Shown piece after piece: positions 45,729 to 54,506 of a DNA stretch of 64,000 bases. Position numbers and translations under genes: made by a program. Source of the DNA: Sphingomicrobium flavum (lineage in GTDB: Bacteria; Pseudomonadota; Alphaproteobacteria; Sphingomonadales; Sphingomonadaceae); the NCBI RefSeq assembly GCF_024721605.1, contig NZ_CP102630.1, positions 248,001-312,000 on the forward strand, given 5' to 3'. The notes beneath the pieces were generated by a model. It did no database searches and was not told where the DNA came from. It was given only the letters and a program-made list of their open reading frames with translations. Within the stretch, counting starts at the first letter, position 1; each line of letters begins with the position of its first letter.

Positions 45729-46310
45729 ATGCGTTGGGTCGCTCCGGCTCTGATAATTGCAATGATTGGCGCACCCGTAAGCGCGGCGGCGCAGAGCACC
45801 GAGCCGGTCATCACTTATGGCGACGCGGGCTGGCGCGCGCAGATAGATCCCATGACCCGCACGCTTCGCGATCAAATTGCTGAGGCGCCGCGATCAACAC
45901 GGCAATTTCTTTTCACCGAAGCCAATATTCTCGACATGGAGGGCGCACTTTGGGCCGAAATCGATGCCCAATTGCCCATGGCGGGAACCGGGAGGATTGT
46001 GGTCGAGGCTCCGTTGCCCGGGTCCAAGATCGGTGCAGAATATTATTTCGACGGGGGCGAGTTGCTGTTCGTCTACGAGGCGCACTACTTCACCGATCAA
46101 GCCGCACCGACTCCCATCAGCCGCAATTTCAAAGGGTTTGCCGCTTGGGAGCGATTGACCTATTTCCATGATGGAAAGATCGTCTTTGCGGTGAGCGGTG
46201 GTAACGGTGCCGATGCGCCAGGCCATCATCAGGAACGGCTGAAGCGTCAGGGAGCAGCGCTATTGGGGCTTTTCCCGACGACGGGCGAAATGAGTTCGGA
46301 GGACGAGTAA
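45729..46310 (+). CDS. Hypothetical secreted protein, 193 aa
   Basis: The precursor begins MRWVAPALIIAMIGAPVSAAAQ, a signal peptide with an AAAQ cleavage region, and has a strong ribosome site (AAAAGGAGATTGCC). The mature part is mixed alpha/beta with no cysteines and no motif I know. Its TAA overlaps the ATG of the M28 peptidase by one base, so the two are probably translated together and may act together in the periplasm. No family was recognised. Confidence 0.8.
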   Translation: MRWVAPALIIAMIGAPVSAAAQSTEPVITYGDAGWRAQIDPMTRTLRDQIAEAPRSTRQFLFTEANILDMEGALWAEIDAQLPMAGTGRIVVEAPLPGSKIGAEYYFDGGELLFVYEAHYFTDQAAPTPISRNFKGFAAWERLTYFHDGKIVFAVSGGNGADAPGHHQERLKRQGAALLGLFPTTGEMSSEDE

Positions 46311-47728
46311 TGAAGACTGTAACGACCATGAGCCTCTTGGCCTTGACGTCTCTAACGGCGGCCACGACGGCGATCGCCGCCGATCACCATCATGATGGCC
46401 ACAAATCGCATGGCGATCATCATGCCAATCGCAATGCCATGCTGATGGAAGCCGCCGACAAGGTCAGCCAGGATCGCTTGCAGGCCGACATTGACCGGCT
46501 GGTCGCCTTTGGCACGCGCCACACATTGTCGAGCCAGACCGATCCCGAGCGCGGCATTGGCGCTGCCGTCACCTGGGCGATGGGGCAGCTGGAGGCCGAG
46601 GGACTGGAAGTGCTGCGCGTCTGCGACATGGTGACGGGCGATCGCATCCCCGAACCGACCCGCGTCTGCAACGCGGTCGGCATCCAGCGCGGGACCGAGC
46701 GACCCAACGACATCATCATCATGACCGGCCATATCGACAGCCGCGTTACCGATCCCTTGGATTTCACCTCGGATGCGCCGGGGGCCAATGACGACGGCTC
46801 GGGCACCGTCGCGGTGCTCGAAGCCGCGCGCGTTCTCAAGGGCCGCCAATTCCCCGCGACTATCGTCTATGCCGCTTTGTCGGGCGAGGAGCAGGGGCTG
46901 TTCGGCGGGCGCATCATGGCGGCCCATGCCAACGCGCAGGGCTGGAACGTCATCGCCAACCTCAACAATGACATTATCGGCAATAGCTGCGGGTCGGACG
47001 GCCATTGCGAGCCCGATGTGGTGCGCGTCTTTTCCGAGGGCCCGCGCCGCCAGGGATTCGACGAAGCCATGAACGCGGCTCAGCACCGTTTCGGCGGCGA
47101 GAATGACGCCCCCAGCCGTAACCTGTCGCGCTATCTCGACGCGCTGGCGGACGATCTGCCGGCCATCGGGCTCGACATTCGCCAGATCTGGCGGACCGAC
47201 CGCTGGGGCCGGGGCGGGGACCATCGCGAATTCCTCGCCGCCGGCTATCCCGCCATCCGCTTCACCGTTTCGGTCGAGGATTATGATCACCAGCATCAGG
47301 ACCTGCGCACTGAAGACGGCACCGTTTATGGCGACACGGCCGACGAGATGGATTTTGCATATCTGACCAAGGTCACGAAGTTGAATGTCGCTGCGCTCGC
47401 GGCGCTGGCCAGCGCCCCGCCGCCGCCGAGCAACGTCAGTGCGACCGGCGCGGTCTCCACCGACACCACGATGAAGTGGCAGCCCTCACCCGGTGCCAGC
47501 CATTACCATCTGTGGATGCGCCGCACCGACGGAGGGCAATGGGAAAAGCATGAGCGCTTCGATGCTGCCGATTGCAGCCCCGATGGCTGCGAAGCCATGC
47601 TGGAGGGCATTCGGGTCGATGACTGGATCTTCGGCGTTGCCGCGGTCAATGACGGCCATCTTGCTAGCCCAACTGTCGCGGCGGTGCCGGGTGGCCAGTT
47701 CACACCGATTGTTTCGGACGAGGATTGA
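46310..47728 (+). CDS. M28-family metallopeptidase, exported, with His-rich N-terminus and C-terminal domain
   Basis: The 472-residue precursor has a signal peptide (MKTVTTMSLLALTSLTAATTA). A His-rich segment with nine His between residues 26 and 38 follows. The peptidase domain has ligands in MTGHIDSRV, APGANDDGSGTVA, ALSGEEQGLFGG, NNDIIG and VEDYDHQHQD, which are the two-zinc sites of M28 aminopeptidases. From about residue 370 a fibronectin-III-like domain follows. It should cut amino-terminal residues of peptides in the periplasm or outside. It overlaps the preceding orphan gene by one base. Confidence 0.9.
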   Translation: MKTVTTMSLLALTSLTAATTAIAADHHHDGHKSHGDHHANRNAMLMEAADKVSQDRLQADIDRLVAFGTRHTLSSQTDPERGIGAAVTWAMGQLEAEGLEVLRVCDMVTGDRIPEPTRVCNAVGIQRGTERPNDIIIMTGHIDSRVTDPLDFTSDAPGANDDGSGTVAVLEAARVLKGRQFPATIVYAALSGEEQGLFGGRIMAAHANAQGWNVIANLNNDIIGNSCGSDGHCEPDVVRVFSEGPRRQGFDEAMNAAQHRFGGENDAPSRNLSRYLDALADDLPAIGLDIRQIWRTDRWGRGGDHREFLAAGYPAIRFTVSVEDYDHQHQDLRTEDGTVYGDTADEMDFAYLTKVTKLNVAALAALASAPPPPSNVSATGAVSTDTTMKWQPSPGASHYHLWMRRTDGGQWEKHERFDAADCSPDGCEAMLEGIRVDDWIFGVAAVNDGHLASPTVAAVPGGQFTPIVSDED

Positions 47729-47760
47729 ACAAGCACGCCGCCTCCCGCATTGGCTAGGCT

Positions 47761-49989
47761 ATGGCGCGCAAAATTCAGGGGCTGCCCAGCCCGAAACAGG
47801 TTCTCGACTTCATCGAACGCTCCGACACCAAGGTCGGCAAGCGGGAGATTGCCCGTGAATTCGGCCTGAAGGGGCAGGAAAAGATCGCGCTGAAGCGCCT
47901 GCTCAAGGACATGGCCGATGAGGGACTGATCGATTCTTCACCCGGCCGCGCTTTCCACAAGATGGGTGGCGTGCCGCGCGTCACCATATTGCGGGTCGTG
48001 TCGACCGACGATGGCCAGGTCTGGGCCGAACCCGAACAATGGCATGCCGAAACGCCAAGGCCGCGCCTTCGCGTCATCGAGCGCGGCCGCCGCTCGGCGC
48101 TCGCGCTCAACGACCGCATTCTCGCCCGCACCGAAGAGGCGGGGAAGGGTCATGTCGCCCATGTGATGAAGAAGCTCGCCCGTTCGGCGGAGATGTTGAT
48201 GGGCGTGGTGCGGGCCGAAGGAAAACGCCACTTCCTCGCCCCCATCGACAAGAAGCAGCGGACCATGTTCGAGCTGACCGACCTTGGTGAAGCGCAGGTC
48301 GGCGACCTGGTGCTGGCCGAACCCACGGGCCGGGGCAAGATGAAGGCCGCCAAGGTGGACGCGGTGCTGGGCGATCCCTTCGCGCCCAAGAGCTTCTCGA
48401 TGATCGCCATCCACAAATATGGCATCCGCCACGAATTTCCCGACAGCGTCATCGCCGAGGCCACGAAGGTCGCCAAATTGCCGCTGGGCGAGGACCGAGA
48501 AGACCTCACCCATTTGCCCATCGTCGCGATCGATCCCGTCGATGCGCGCGACCATGACGATGCCATCTGGGCCGAGCCTGACGAGAGCGAGGGCAATCAA
48601 GGCGGCTACAAGGCGGTCGTCGCCATCGCCGATGTCAGCTTTTACGTCCGCCCGGGCAGCGCGCTCGACAAGGAAGCGCGAAAGCGCGGCAACAGCGTCT
48701 ATTTCCCCGATCGCGTCGTGCCCATGCTGCCCGAGGAATTGTCCGCCGACATCTGCTCGCTCAAGGAAGGCGTCGATCGCGCGGCGATGGTCGCGCACAT
48801 CACGATCGACAAAGCGGGCAAGATCACCGCCTGGCGCTTCACCCGCGCCAAGGTCCGCATCGCCGCCAATATCGCCTATGAAGATGCGCAGGCCGCGATG
48901 GATGGCGAATTGGGCCGCGTCGATCCCGACATCGTTGACAGAGCATTGAAGCCCTTGTGGGAATGCTGGAAGCTATTGCTTGCCGCCCGCAATGCGCGCG
49001 AACCGCTGGAGCTCGACCTGCCAGAACGGCGCGTCGAACTGGACGAGAAAGGCCGCATCATGTCGGTCGCCCCGCGCGAGCGGCTGGACGCCCACCGGCT
49101 GGTCGAAGATTATATGATCGCGGCCAATGTCGCGGCGGCCAAGGCGCTGGAAAAGAAGAAGGCGCCGGTCATGTACCGCATCCACGAAGTGCCGGGCCGT
49201 GAAAAGCTGGCGACGCTGAAAGACTATCTCAAGACCTTCGATGTGGAATTCGCGCTGGGGCAGGTGGTGCAGCCCAAAATCTTCAACCGCATCCTCGAGC
49301 GGATCGGCGAGGAGCACGACAATCGCATCGAGATTACCGAGCAGATTCTGCGTTCGCAGATGCAGGCCCGCTACGGCCCCGAACCGCTCGGCCATTTCGG
49401 GCTGGCGCTGGGCAGCTATGCGCATTTCACCTCGCCCATCCGCCGCTATGCCGATCTCCTCGTACACCGCTCGCTCACCAGCGTGTTCAAGCTGGGTGAG
49501 GGCGGGCTTCCCAAGGGGGAGGCGGAAGAATTCGATGCCATTGGCGAGCTGATCTCCGGCCTCGAGCGCCGCGCCATGGAGGCCGAGCGCGACACGGTGG
49601 ACCGCTATGTCGCGGCCTATCTCGCCGATCAGGTCGGCCAGATCGTGCGCGCCCGCATCACGGGGGTGCAGCCCTTCGGCTTCTTCGCCACGGTGACCGA
49701 TTTGGGCGGCGACGGCCTTGTCCTCGCCAAGACGCTCGGGCGCGAATATTTCCGTTATGACGAAAAGCGCCAGGCGCTGATTGGCGAGGATTCAGGCGAT
49801 GAATATCGCGCCGGCCAGCGGCTCGATCTCAGGCTGGTGGAGGCAGACCCCGCCTCGGGCGCGCTGCGCTTCGAATTGCCCGAGGGCAGTTATGGCGGCG
49901 ACCGCAACGACGGCCCGCGTGGCGCCAACCGCAAGGATCGCGCGCGTCCTGGTGGACCAAAGTCCAGGGGACGAAAGCGCAACAAGTAG
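47761..49989 (+). CDS. rnr: Ribonuclease R
   Basis: RNase R is a 3' to 5' exoribonuclease that degrades structured RNA. The 742-residue protein has an N-terminal winged-helix region, cold-shock-type domains and an RNB catalytic domain (about 260-580). The acidic active-site residues are in AIDPVDARDHDDAIWAE. A C-terminal S1 domain follows (GQIVRARITGVQPFGFF), with a basic tail rich in Arg, Lys and Gly. It lies 32 bases after the M28 gene. Confidence 0.96.
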   Translation: MARKIQGLPSPKQVLDFIERSDTKVGKREIAREFGLKGQEKIALKRLLKDMADEGLIDSSPGRAFHKMGGVPRVTILRVVSTDDGQVWAEPEQWHAETPRPRLRVIERGRRSALALNDRILARTEEAGKGHVAHVMKKLARSAEMLMGVVRAEGKRHFLAPIDKKQRTMFELTDLGEAQVGDLVLAEPTGRGKMKAAKVDAVLGDPFAPKSFSMIAIHKYGIRHEFPDSVIAEATKVAKLPLGEDREDLTHLPIVAIDPVDARDHDDAIWAEPDESEGNQGGYKAVVAIADVSFYVRPGSALDKEARKRGNSVYFPDRVVPMLPEELSADICSLKEGVDRAAMVAHITIDKAGKITAWRFTRAKVRIAANIAYEDAQAAMDGELGRVDPDIVDRALKPLWECWKLLLAARNAREPLELDLPERRVELDEKGRIMSVAPRERLDAHRLVEDYMIAANVAAAKALEKKKAPVMYRIHEVPGREKLATLKDYLKTFDVEFALGQVVQPKIFNRILERIGEEHDNRIEITEQILRSQMQARYGPEPLGHFGLALGSYAHFTSPIRRYADLLVHRSLTSVFKLGEGGLPKGEAEEFDAIGELISGLERRAMEAERDTVDRYVAAYLADQVGQIVRARITGVQPFGFFATVTDLGGDGLVLAKTLGREYFRYDEKRQALIGEDSGDEYRAGQRLDLRLVEADPASGALRFELPEGSYGGDRNDGPRGANRKDRARPGGPKSRGRKRNK

Positions 49990-50040
49990 CGGGCTTGCCC
50001 GTTGGCTGATGGAAACCCCCAAATGCCAACGGAGTACCAC

Positions 50041-50625
50041 ATGACCAAGCCTACCATCGCCTTCATCAACGGTTCGATCCGCGAAGCCAGTTTCAACCGC
50101 CGCATCGGCAAGGCGATCACCGCCATGGTCGCCGACAGGTTGACCATCCATGAAGTGCCGATTGCCGACCTGCCGCTCTACAATCCCGATATCGACAATG
50201 ACGATGACCGGCCCGAAGCCTGGCAGACCTTTCGCGATGCGCTGAAGGATGTCGACGGCGTGCTCTTCTCCAGCCCCGAATGGAATCGTTCGCTCACGGG
50301 CGCGCTCAAGAATGCGGTCGATGTGGGGTCGCGCCCGCAAGGCAAGGGCGCACTGGTCGGCAAACCGACCGCAGTCTTCTCGGCAACGCCCGGATCGACC
50401 GGCGCGCTGGGGGGCAATCTGGCGATGCTGCCCTGCATCAAAACGCTCGACATGCCCGACATGGGGCAGCCCGAAGCCTATTATGGCGGGGTCAATGGCG
50501 ACAAGATCGACATGGACGGGACCATCAAGGATGACGGGCTTGAAAAGCAGGTGAAGAAATTTGCCGATGCCTTCGCCGAACATATCCTGCAGATGCAACG
50601 CGGCGGTAGCGAACATGCCGAATAA
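50041..50625 (+). CDS. NAD(P)H-dependent FMN reductase
   Basis: This 194-residue flavodoxin-like reductase has NGSIREASFNRRIGKAI (phosphate/FMN loop), FSSPEWNRSLTGALKNAVDV and the FSATPGSTGALGG segment of the NADPH-dependent FMN reductase family (azoreductase/chromate-reductase-like). It likely reduces quinones, chromate or azo compounds. The start at 50041 follows CGGAG. It lies 51 bases after rnr. Confidence 0.9.
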   Translation: MTKPTIAFINGSIREASFNRRIGKAITAMVADRLTIHEVPIADLPLYNPDIDNDDDRPEAWQTFRDALKDVDGVLFSSPEWNRSLTGALKNAVDVGSRPQGKGALVGKPTAVFSATPGSTGALGGNLAMLPCIKTLDMPDMGQPEAYYGGVNGDKIDMDGTIKDDGLEKQVKKFADAFAEHILQMQRGGSEHAE

Positions 50626-50697
50626 TCGGCCGGGTGGTTGACCGTCGGCTTCCCGACTGACAGGCTCCGAACCTCAATTTCAGAGCAGGGAGGTTTC

Positions 50698-50874
50698 ATG
50701 CCGCATCGTTTCCACATCACCAAGGACAAGAAGGGCGAGTATCGCGTGTCCTTCAACTATAATTCGGAAAAGATCTTCTGGACCGAAGGCTATTCGTCGA
50801 AGAGCTCGGCCAAGAATGCGATCGAATCGATCCTCAAGAACGGCCCGGGCGCCGAGGTGGTCGACGAAAGCTAG
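50698..50874 (+). CDS. DUF1508 (YegP-like) small protein, 58 aa
   Basis: The 58-residue protein has a single DUF1508/YegP repeat: FHITKDKKGEYRVSFNYNSEKI and GYSSKSSAKNAIESI. Two such repeats make up E. coli YegP. Its start is preceded by GGGAGGTTTC, an ideal ribosome site, which decides the start; a longer in-frame version would add 20 atypical residues. It ends in a terminator, so it is probably an independently expressed small gene. Function unknown. Confidence 0.9.
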   Translation: MPHRFHITKDKKGEYRVSFNYNSEKIFWTEGYSSKSSAKNAIESILKNGPGAEVVDES

Positions 50875-50896
50875 GCTTCCGGCTTCATCGTAATGG

Positions 50897-50930
50897 AAAA
50901 GGCCTCGGGGCGACCCGGGGCTTTTTCTGT
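50897..50930 (+). terminator. Rho-independent terminator of the DUF1508 gene
   Basis: A stem of about 11 bp (from AAGGCCTCGGG at 50899-50909 to CCCGGGGCTTTTT at about 50914-50926, with wobble pairs) is followed by a T-run on the plus strand. It begins about 20 bases after the stop codon. Confidence 0.8.
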
Positions 50931-50981
50931 TTAGCGGTCGGACTGAACGCTGACATTTTTGGCCCCTGGACCAGAGTTTGC

Positions 50982-51537
50982 CTACGTGACAACGCAGTAG
51001 ACCGTATATCTGCCGACGCGGTCGGAAAATACTACCTGAGGCGTTCGTAAGGCTGGTGGAAGAGGAACTCGCAGGTTATCCAGCAGCCTCGGCACCATCG
51101 TGAGGCCGGCACCGGGATGGGCCACTTTGTCGAGGGGGGAACTGCCCTTGGGGTGTCCGTTCATTTTGGACGTAAGTGACACGATAAGTTGCGCTGCTGC
51201 GGCGAAACTTAAAGCGATAATCCCATACTGGGCCGCGCACGGTAAACACGACATTTCGTGCGTCAAATTCCGCCGGAACCGTAATATTGTCCCCGGAAAG
51301 TTCCTGAAACTTCAGTAATCCATCGGGTTCGGCAAACGTTAAGTGAAAGCGCGGCTCGAAAGGCTTGGGTTCAAGTCGTTCGTCGGACTGATGCGCTTCG
51401 AGTTCCCGCTCGATTAGCCTATCCCATTCGCGAGGTGAAAGCGGAGCTTCGCAAGAATAGCGGAAATAGCCTTCAGGCTGCGCATCGCTAGACGGGTCCT
51501 GCCATCCGGTCGCGGCGAGAAGTATCAGGCTGATCAT
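50982..51537 (-). pseudogene. Low-GC secreted hypothetical protein, probably frameshifted in a C6 run
   Basis: One frame (51537 to 51076) gives 153 residues starting MISLILLAATG. At a C6 run (complement of 51134-51139) the reading could pass into the frame ending at 50982. Removing one C joins TPQGQFP directly to LDKVAHPGAG and extends the protein by about 50 residues. The original frame ends in a Pro/Arg/Ser-rich tail that looks out of frame. This could be a sequencing or natural frameshift. Line 51241-51300 has 30 of 60 G+C by my count, well below neighbours. No family recognised. Confidence 0.5.
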
Positions 51538-51707
51538 TGTGACAAGTCCCTAGGTCATTATGGCGGGTGATATCGTCTGCACCGATATGAGCCACCAATT
51601 CCCCGCTTGAAAATCGGTGCGGAGGACAAGCTAGCGGGAATGCCAGGTGATGGGAAGGACGAGGCATGGTTGGGCGGCCAAGACGAGCCGTTCGCGCTCC
51701 GTTGGGA

Positions 51708-52262
51708 TCACAACTTGGGCAACGTCACCCCGCGCTGGCCCATATATTTGCCGGCGCGGTCCTTGTAGCTCGTCTCGCACCGTTCATTGCCTTTGAGGAA
51801 CAGGAACTGGCACGCTCCTTCATTGGCGTAGATCTTGGCGGGCAGCGGGGTGGTGTTGGAAAATTCCAGCGTCACATGGCCCTCCCAGCCAGGCTCGAGC
51901 GGGGTTACATTCACGATGATCCCGCAGCGCGCATAGGTGGATTTGCCAAGGCAGATGACCAGCACATCTTCGGGGATGCGGAAATATTCCACCGTGCGCG
52001 CCAGCGCGAAGCTGTTGGGCGGAATGATGCAGACATCGGTCTGCCGATCGACGAAATTCTTGGGGTCGAAATTCTTGGGATCGACCACCGATGAATCGAC
52101 ATTGGTGAAGATCTTAAATTCGTCCGCCACCCGCGCGTCATAGCCATAGCTCGACAGGCCATAGCTGATATTGCCCTCGCGCCGCTGGGCTTCGACGAAC
52201 GGCTCGATCATGCCGTTCTGCTGCGATTGCTCGCGAATCCATTTGTCGGAAAGAATGCTCAT
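51708..52262 (-). CDS. dcd: dCTP deaminase
   Basis: Dcd converts dCTP to dUTP for thymidylate synthesis. The 184-residue protein has the family start [12 protein letters not shown], the [12 protein letters not shown] segment, the catalytic [24 protein letters not shown] and [23 protein letters not shown]. The start at 52262 was chosen for homology; an ATG 36 bases upstream adds residues not found in the family. It is divergent from dnaB and shares the 119-base gap with it. Confidence 0.95.
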   Translation of the reverse strand: MSILSDKWIREQSQQNGMIEPFVEAQRREGNISYGLSSYGYDARVADEFKIFTNVDSSVVDPKNFDPKNFVDRQTDVCIIPPNSFALARTVEYFRIPEDVLVICLGKSTYARCGIIVNVTPLEPGWEGHVTLEFSNTTPLPAKIYANEGACQFLFLKGNERCETSYKDRAGKYMGQRGVTLPKL

Positions 52263-52289
52263 GGGGCTTTGTGTGGCGGCTAAAAACTG

Positions 52290-52326
52290 TCCACGCAATC
52301 TTTGAACTTATCCACAGCGCGTCCAC
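52290..52326 (+). promoter_or_regulatory. DnaA-box-like array upstream of dnaB
   Basis: A perfect DnaA box TTATCCACA is at 52308-52316. Two weaker sites share the TCCAC core in the same orientation, starting at 52290 and 52322. The cores are 21 and 11 bases apart, close to two and one helical turns. The array lies in the dcd-dnaB gap, 56-92 bases before the dnaB ATG, where a promoter should be. Binding is inferred. Confidence 0.5.
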
Positions 52327-52381
52327 GAAAATAATTTTCGCGCACCGCACAAGCCCGGCTTTTGCTATATAGCTCCATCCC

Positions 52382-53902
52382 ATGGCTGAAGTGATTCCAA
52401 TTGGCGAGAGCGGGGGCTCGGGCGCCGGACAGAAGTTGCCGCAGAATATCGAGGCGGAGGCCGCGCTGTTGGGCGCGCTGATGATCGATAACCGGCTGGT
52501 CGAAGATGTGCAGATGAAGCTGCGCTCGGAACATTTCTTCGAGCCGCTGCATGGCCGCGTCTATGATGCGATCCTCAAATATAACGATCGCAACATGGTG
52601 GCCAATCCGGTCACGCTCAAACCGATGTTCGAAGCCGACGAGGCGATGAAGGAAGTGGGCGGAGCCGCCTATCTCGCCAAGCTGACCGGTTCGGGCGCCA
52701 GCGTCATCGGCGCGCGCGATTTCGCCAACCAGGTCTACGATCTGGCGCTCCTGCGCGCATTGGTCGATGTCGGCCGCGACATGGTCGAAGGCGCGCTCGA
52801 CACGTCCGAAGACATCTCGCCGCTGCAGCAGGTCGAGGAGGCCGAAAGCGCACTCTACCGCGTGGCCGAAGAAGGCGGCGCCGAAGGCAAGGCCAAAAGC
52901 TTTGGCGAAGCCACCAAGCTGGCGGTCGAGATGGCCGAAAAGGCGCTCAATTCAGGCGGCCACCTGTCGGGCATCACCACGGGCATCGAAGGCGTCAATG
53001 CCAAGATCGGTGGCCTCCACAAGTCCGACCTTTTGATCCTCGCCGGCCGTCCCGGCATGGGCAAGACCTCGCTCGCCACGAACTTCGCCTTCAACGCCGC
53101 CCAGCGCTGGGTGCGAGAGGAAGAGGACGGGATCGAGGAAAAGAAGCGCGCGGGTGCACCGGTCGCCTTCTTCAGCCTGGAAATGTCGGCCGACCAGCTG
53201 GCCACGCGTATCCTTGCCGAACAGTCCGGCATTAGCTCGGAAAATCTGCGCATGGGCAAGATTTCCAAGCAGGAGTTTACCGGCCTTGCCCGCGCGGCGG
53301 GGGAGCTCAGCACGCTGCCGCTATACATCGACGACACGCCCGGCCTCACCATCGCCGCGCTGCGTACCCGCGCGCGCCGCCTGAAGCGGCAGAAGGGTAT
53401 CGGCATGGTCGTGGTCGATTATCTCCAGCTGCTGCAAGGTTCGGGCAAGGGCAGTGCGGGCGACAACCGCGTCCAGGAAATTTCCGAAATTTCGCGCGGG
53501 CTCAAACAGCTCGCCAAGGAACTGGACCTGCCGGTGCTGGCGCTGTCGCAGCTGAGCCGTGCGGTCGAACAGCGCGAAGACAAGAAACCGATGCTGTCCG
53601 ATCTTCGCGAATCTGGCTCGATCGAACAGGACGCCGATATCGTGCTGTTCGTCTATCGCGAGGAATATTACGTCAACGCCAAGGAGCCGAAGCGTCCGAT
53701 CGAGGGCGATGACGTCAAGGTCTGGGAAGCTCATGAACAATGGCAGCGCGACATGGAACGCGTCTACCAGATGGCCGAACTGATCGTTGCAAAGCAGCGC
53801 CACGGTTCGACCGGCCGTGTGAAGATGAAGTTCGACGCCAACATCACCCGCTTCAGTGACGCACCCTTCGACGACTCCTACGCGCCGGAACAGCGGGGGT
53901 GA
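52382..53902 (+). CDS. dnaB: Replicative DNA helicase
   Basis: DnaB unwinds DNA at the replication fork. The 506-residue protein has the N-terminal DnaB domain (about 20-120) and a RecA-like C-terminal domain with the P-loop AGRPGMGKTSLA near residue 225. The LVVDYLQLLQGSGKG-like (MVVVDYLQLLQGSG) Walker B and ALSQLSRAVEQREDKKPMLSDLRESGSIEQDAD follow. The latter is typical of the replicative, not RepA-plasmid, type. The next gene overlaps its stop in GTGA. Confidence 0.97.
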   Translation: MAEVIPIGESGGSGAGQKLPQNIEAEAALLGALMIDNRLVEDVQMKLRSEHFFEPLHGRVYDAILKYNDRNMVANPVTLKPMFEADEAMKEVGGAAYLAKLTGSGASVIGARDFANQVYDLALLRALVDVGRDMVEGALDTSEDISPLQQVEEAESALYRVAEEGGAEGKAKSFGEATKLAVEMAEKALNSGGHLSGITTGIEGVNAKIGGLHKSDLLILAGRPGMGKTSLATNFAFNAAQRWVREEEDGIEEKKRAGAPVAFFSLEMSADQLATRILAEQSGISSENLRMGKISKQEFTGLARAAGELSTLPLYIDDTPGLTIAALRTRARRLKRQKGIGMVVVDYLQLLQGSGKGSAGDNRVQEISEISRGLKQLAKELDLPVLALSQLSRAVEQREDKKPMLSDLRESGSIEQDADIVLFVYREEYYVNAKEPKRPIEGDDVKVWEAHEQWQRDMERVYQMAELIVAKQRHGSTGRVKMKFDANITRFSDAPFDDSYAPEQRG

Positions 53903-54408
53903 GGAGTATTTTAGCTCTTAGCTGTTTGAGGATGTCAGCTTGTGCGACCAATCACATTATTCCTCCGAACGAGCCACACAGCAAAACATTCGACATTGTT
54001 GAAACCGCCGACGGCGCGACCCTACAACTATACGCAGTTGCAGCCGTCGAGCCCTCTGAGCGTATCCCATTGTCGAACTGTGTGTCAGAAGACGGTGACG
54101 TTTGCTGGGAAGGCCACGGCATCAGCTTAGTGTTCCCACGTGAATGCAGCTCTACACCTTATTACGAATATTTCAGAAGTCGTGGTGTCTTCGTGATTAG
54201 TCCAAATGCCCATTACACGGAACTTTTCGTCATCTCCGAAACACCTCCGAGCAGAATGGCATACGGATACTGGGAGTATACCGGCATTACCTATCTTGCG
54301 CTCGGAGAAGCGCCTATGTCGCCCGAAGACGCTTCAAGTGTTCCCATCAGCGAGCGTTACTATATTCGATCCAACCAACGTGATAAGCTTGCTTGCCGAG
54401 AGAGGTAA
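53899..54408 (+). CDS. Low-GC hypothetical lipoprotein-like protein
   Basis: The 169-residue frame starts at a GTG that overlaps the dnaB stop by four bases (GTGA). The N-terminus, MRSILALSCLRMSACAT, reads as a possible lipoprotein signal with lipobox SAC, though the R at position 11 weakens it. The mature part has several more Cys (SNCVSE, DVCWEG, RECSST, KLACRER), probably disulfide-linked. Line 53941-54000 has 27 of 60 G+C by my count, against 41 of 60 in a dnaB line. The codon choice (TTA, ATA, AGA) differs from its neighbours. Not recognised. Confidence 0.6.
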   Translation: MRSILALSCLRMSACATNHIIPPNEPHSKTFDIVETADGATLQLYAVAAVEPSERIPLSNCVSEDGDVCWEGHGISLVFPRECSSTPYYEYFRSRGVFVISPNAHYTELFVISETPPSRMAYGYWEYTGITYLALGEAPMSPEDASSVPISERYYIRSNQRDKLACRER

Positions 54409-54506
54409 CGTTGCCGTTCGTCGAAAAGCGGCGCGCCGCTCTTCACCTTCGCTGATCCTCCGCTTAACCTCCGCCGCAAATTCAATGCGTCACGGAGAGT
54501 TTGCAC

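Noticed and set aside
52263-52381. A replication origin in the dcd-dnaB gap
   Set aside because: One perfect DnaA box and two weak ones without a clear AT-rich unwinding region or the usual oriC neighbours are too little evidence. Regulation of dnaB is a simpler reading.
54427-54440. A terminator before the S9 peptidase gene
   Set aside because: The 14-bp palindrome AGCGGCGCGCCGCT has no loop of usual size and no T-run, so terminator status is not supported.
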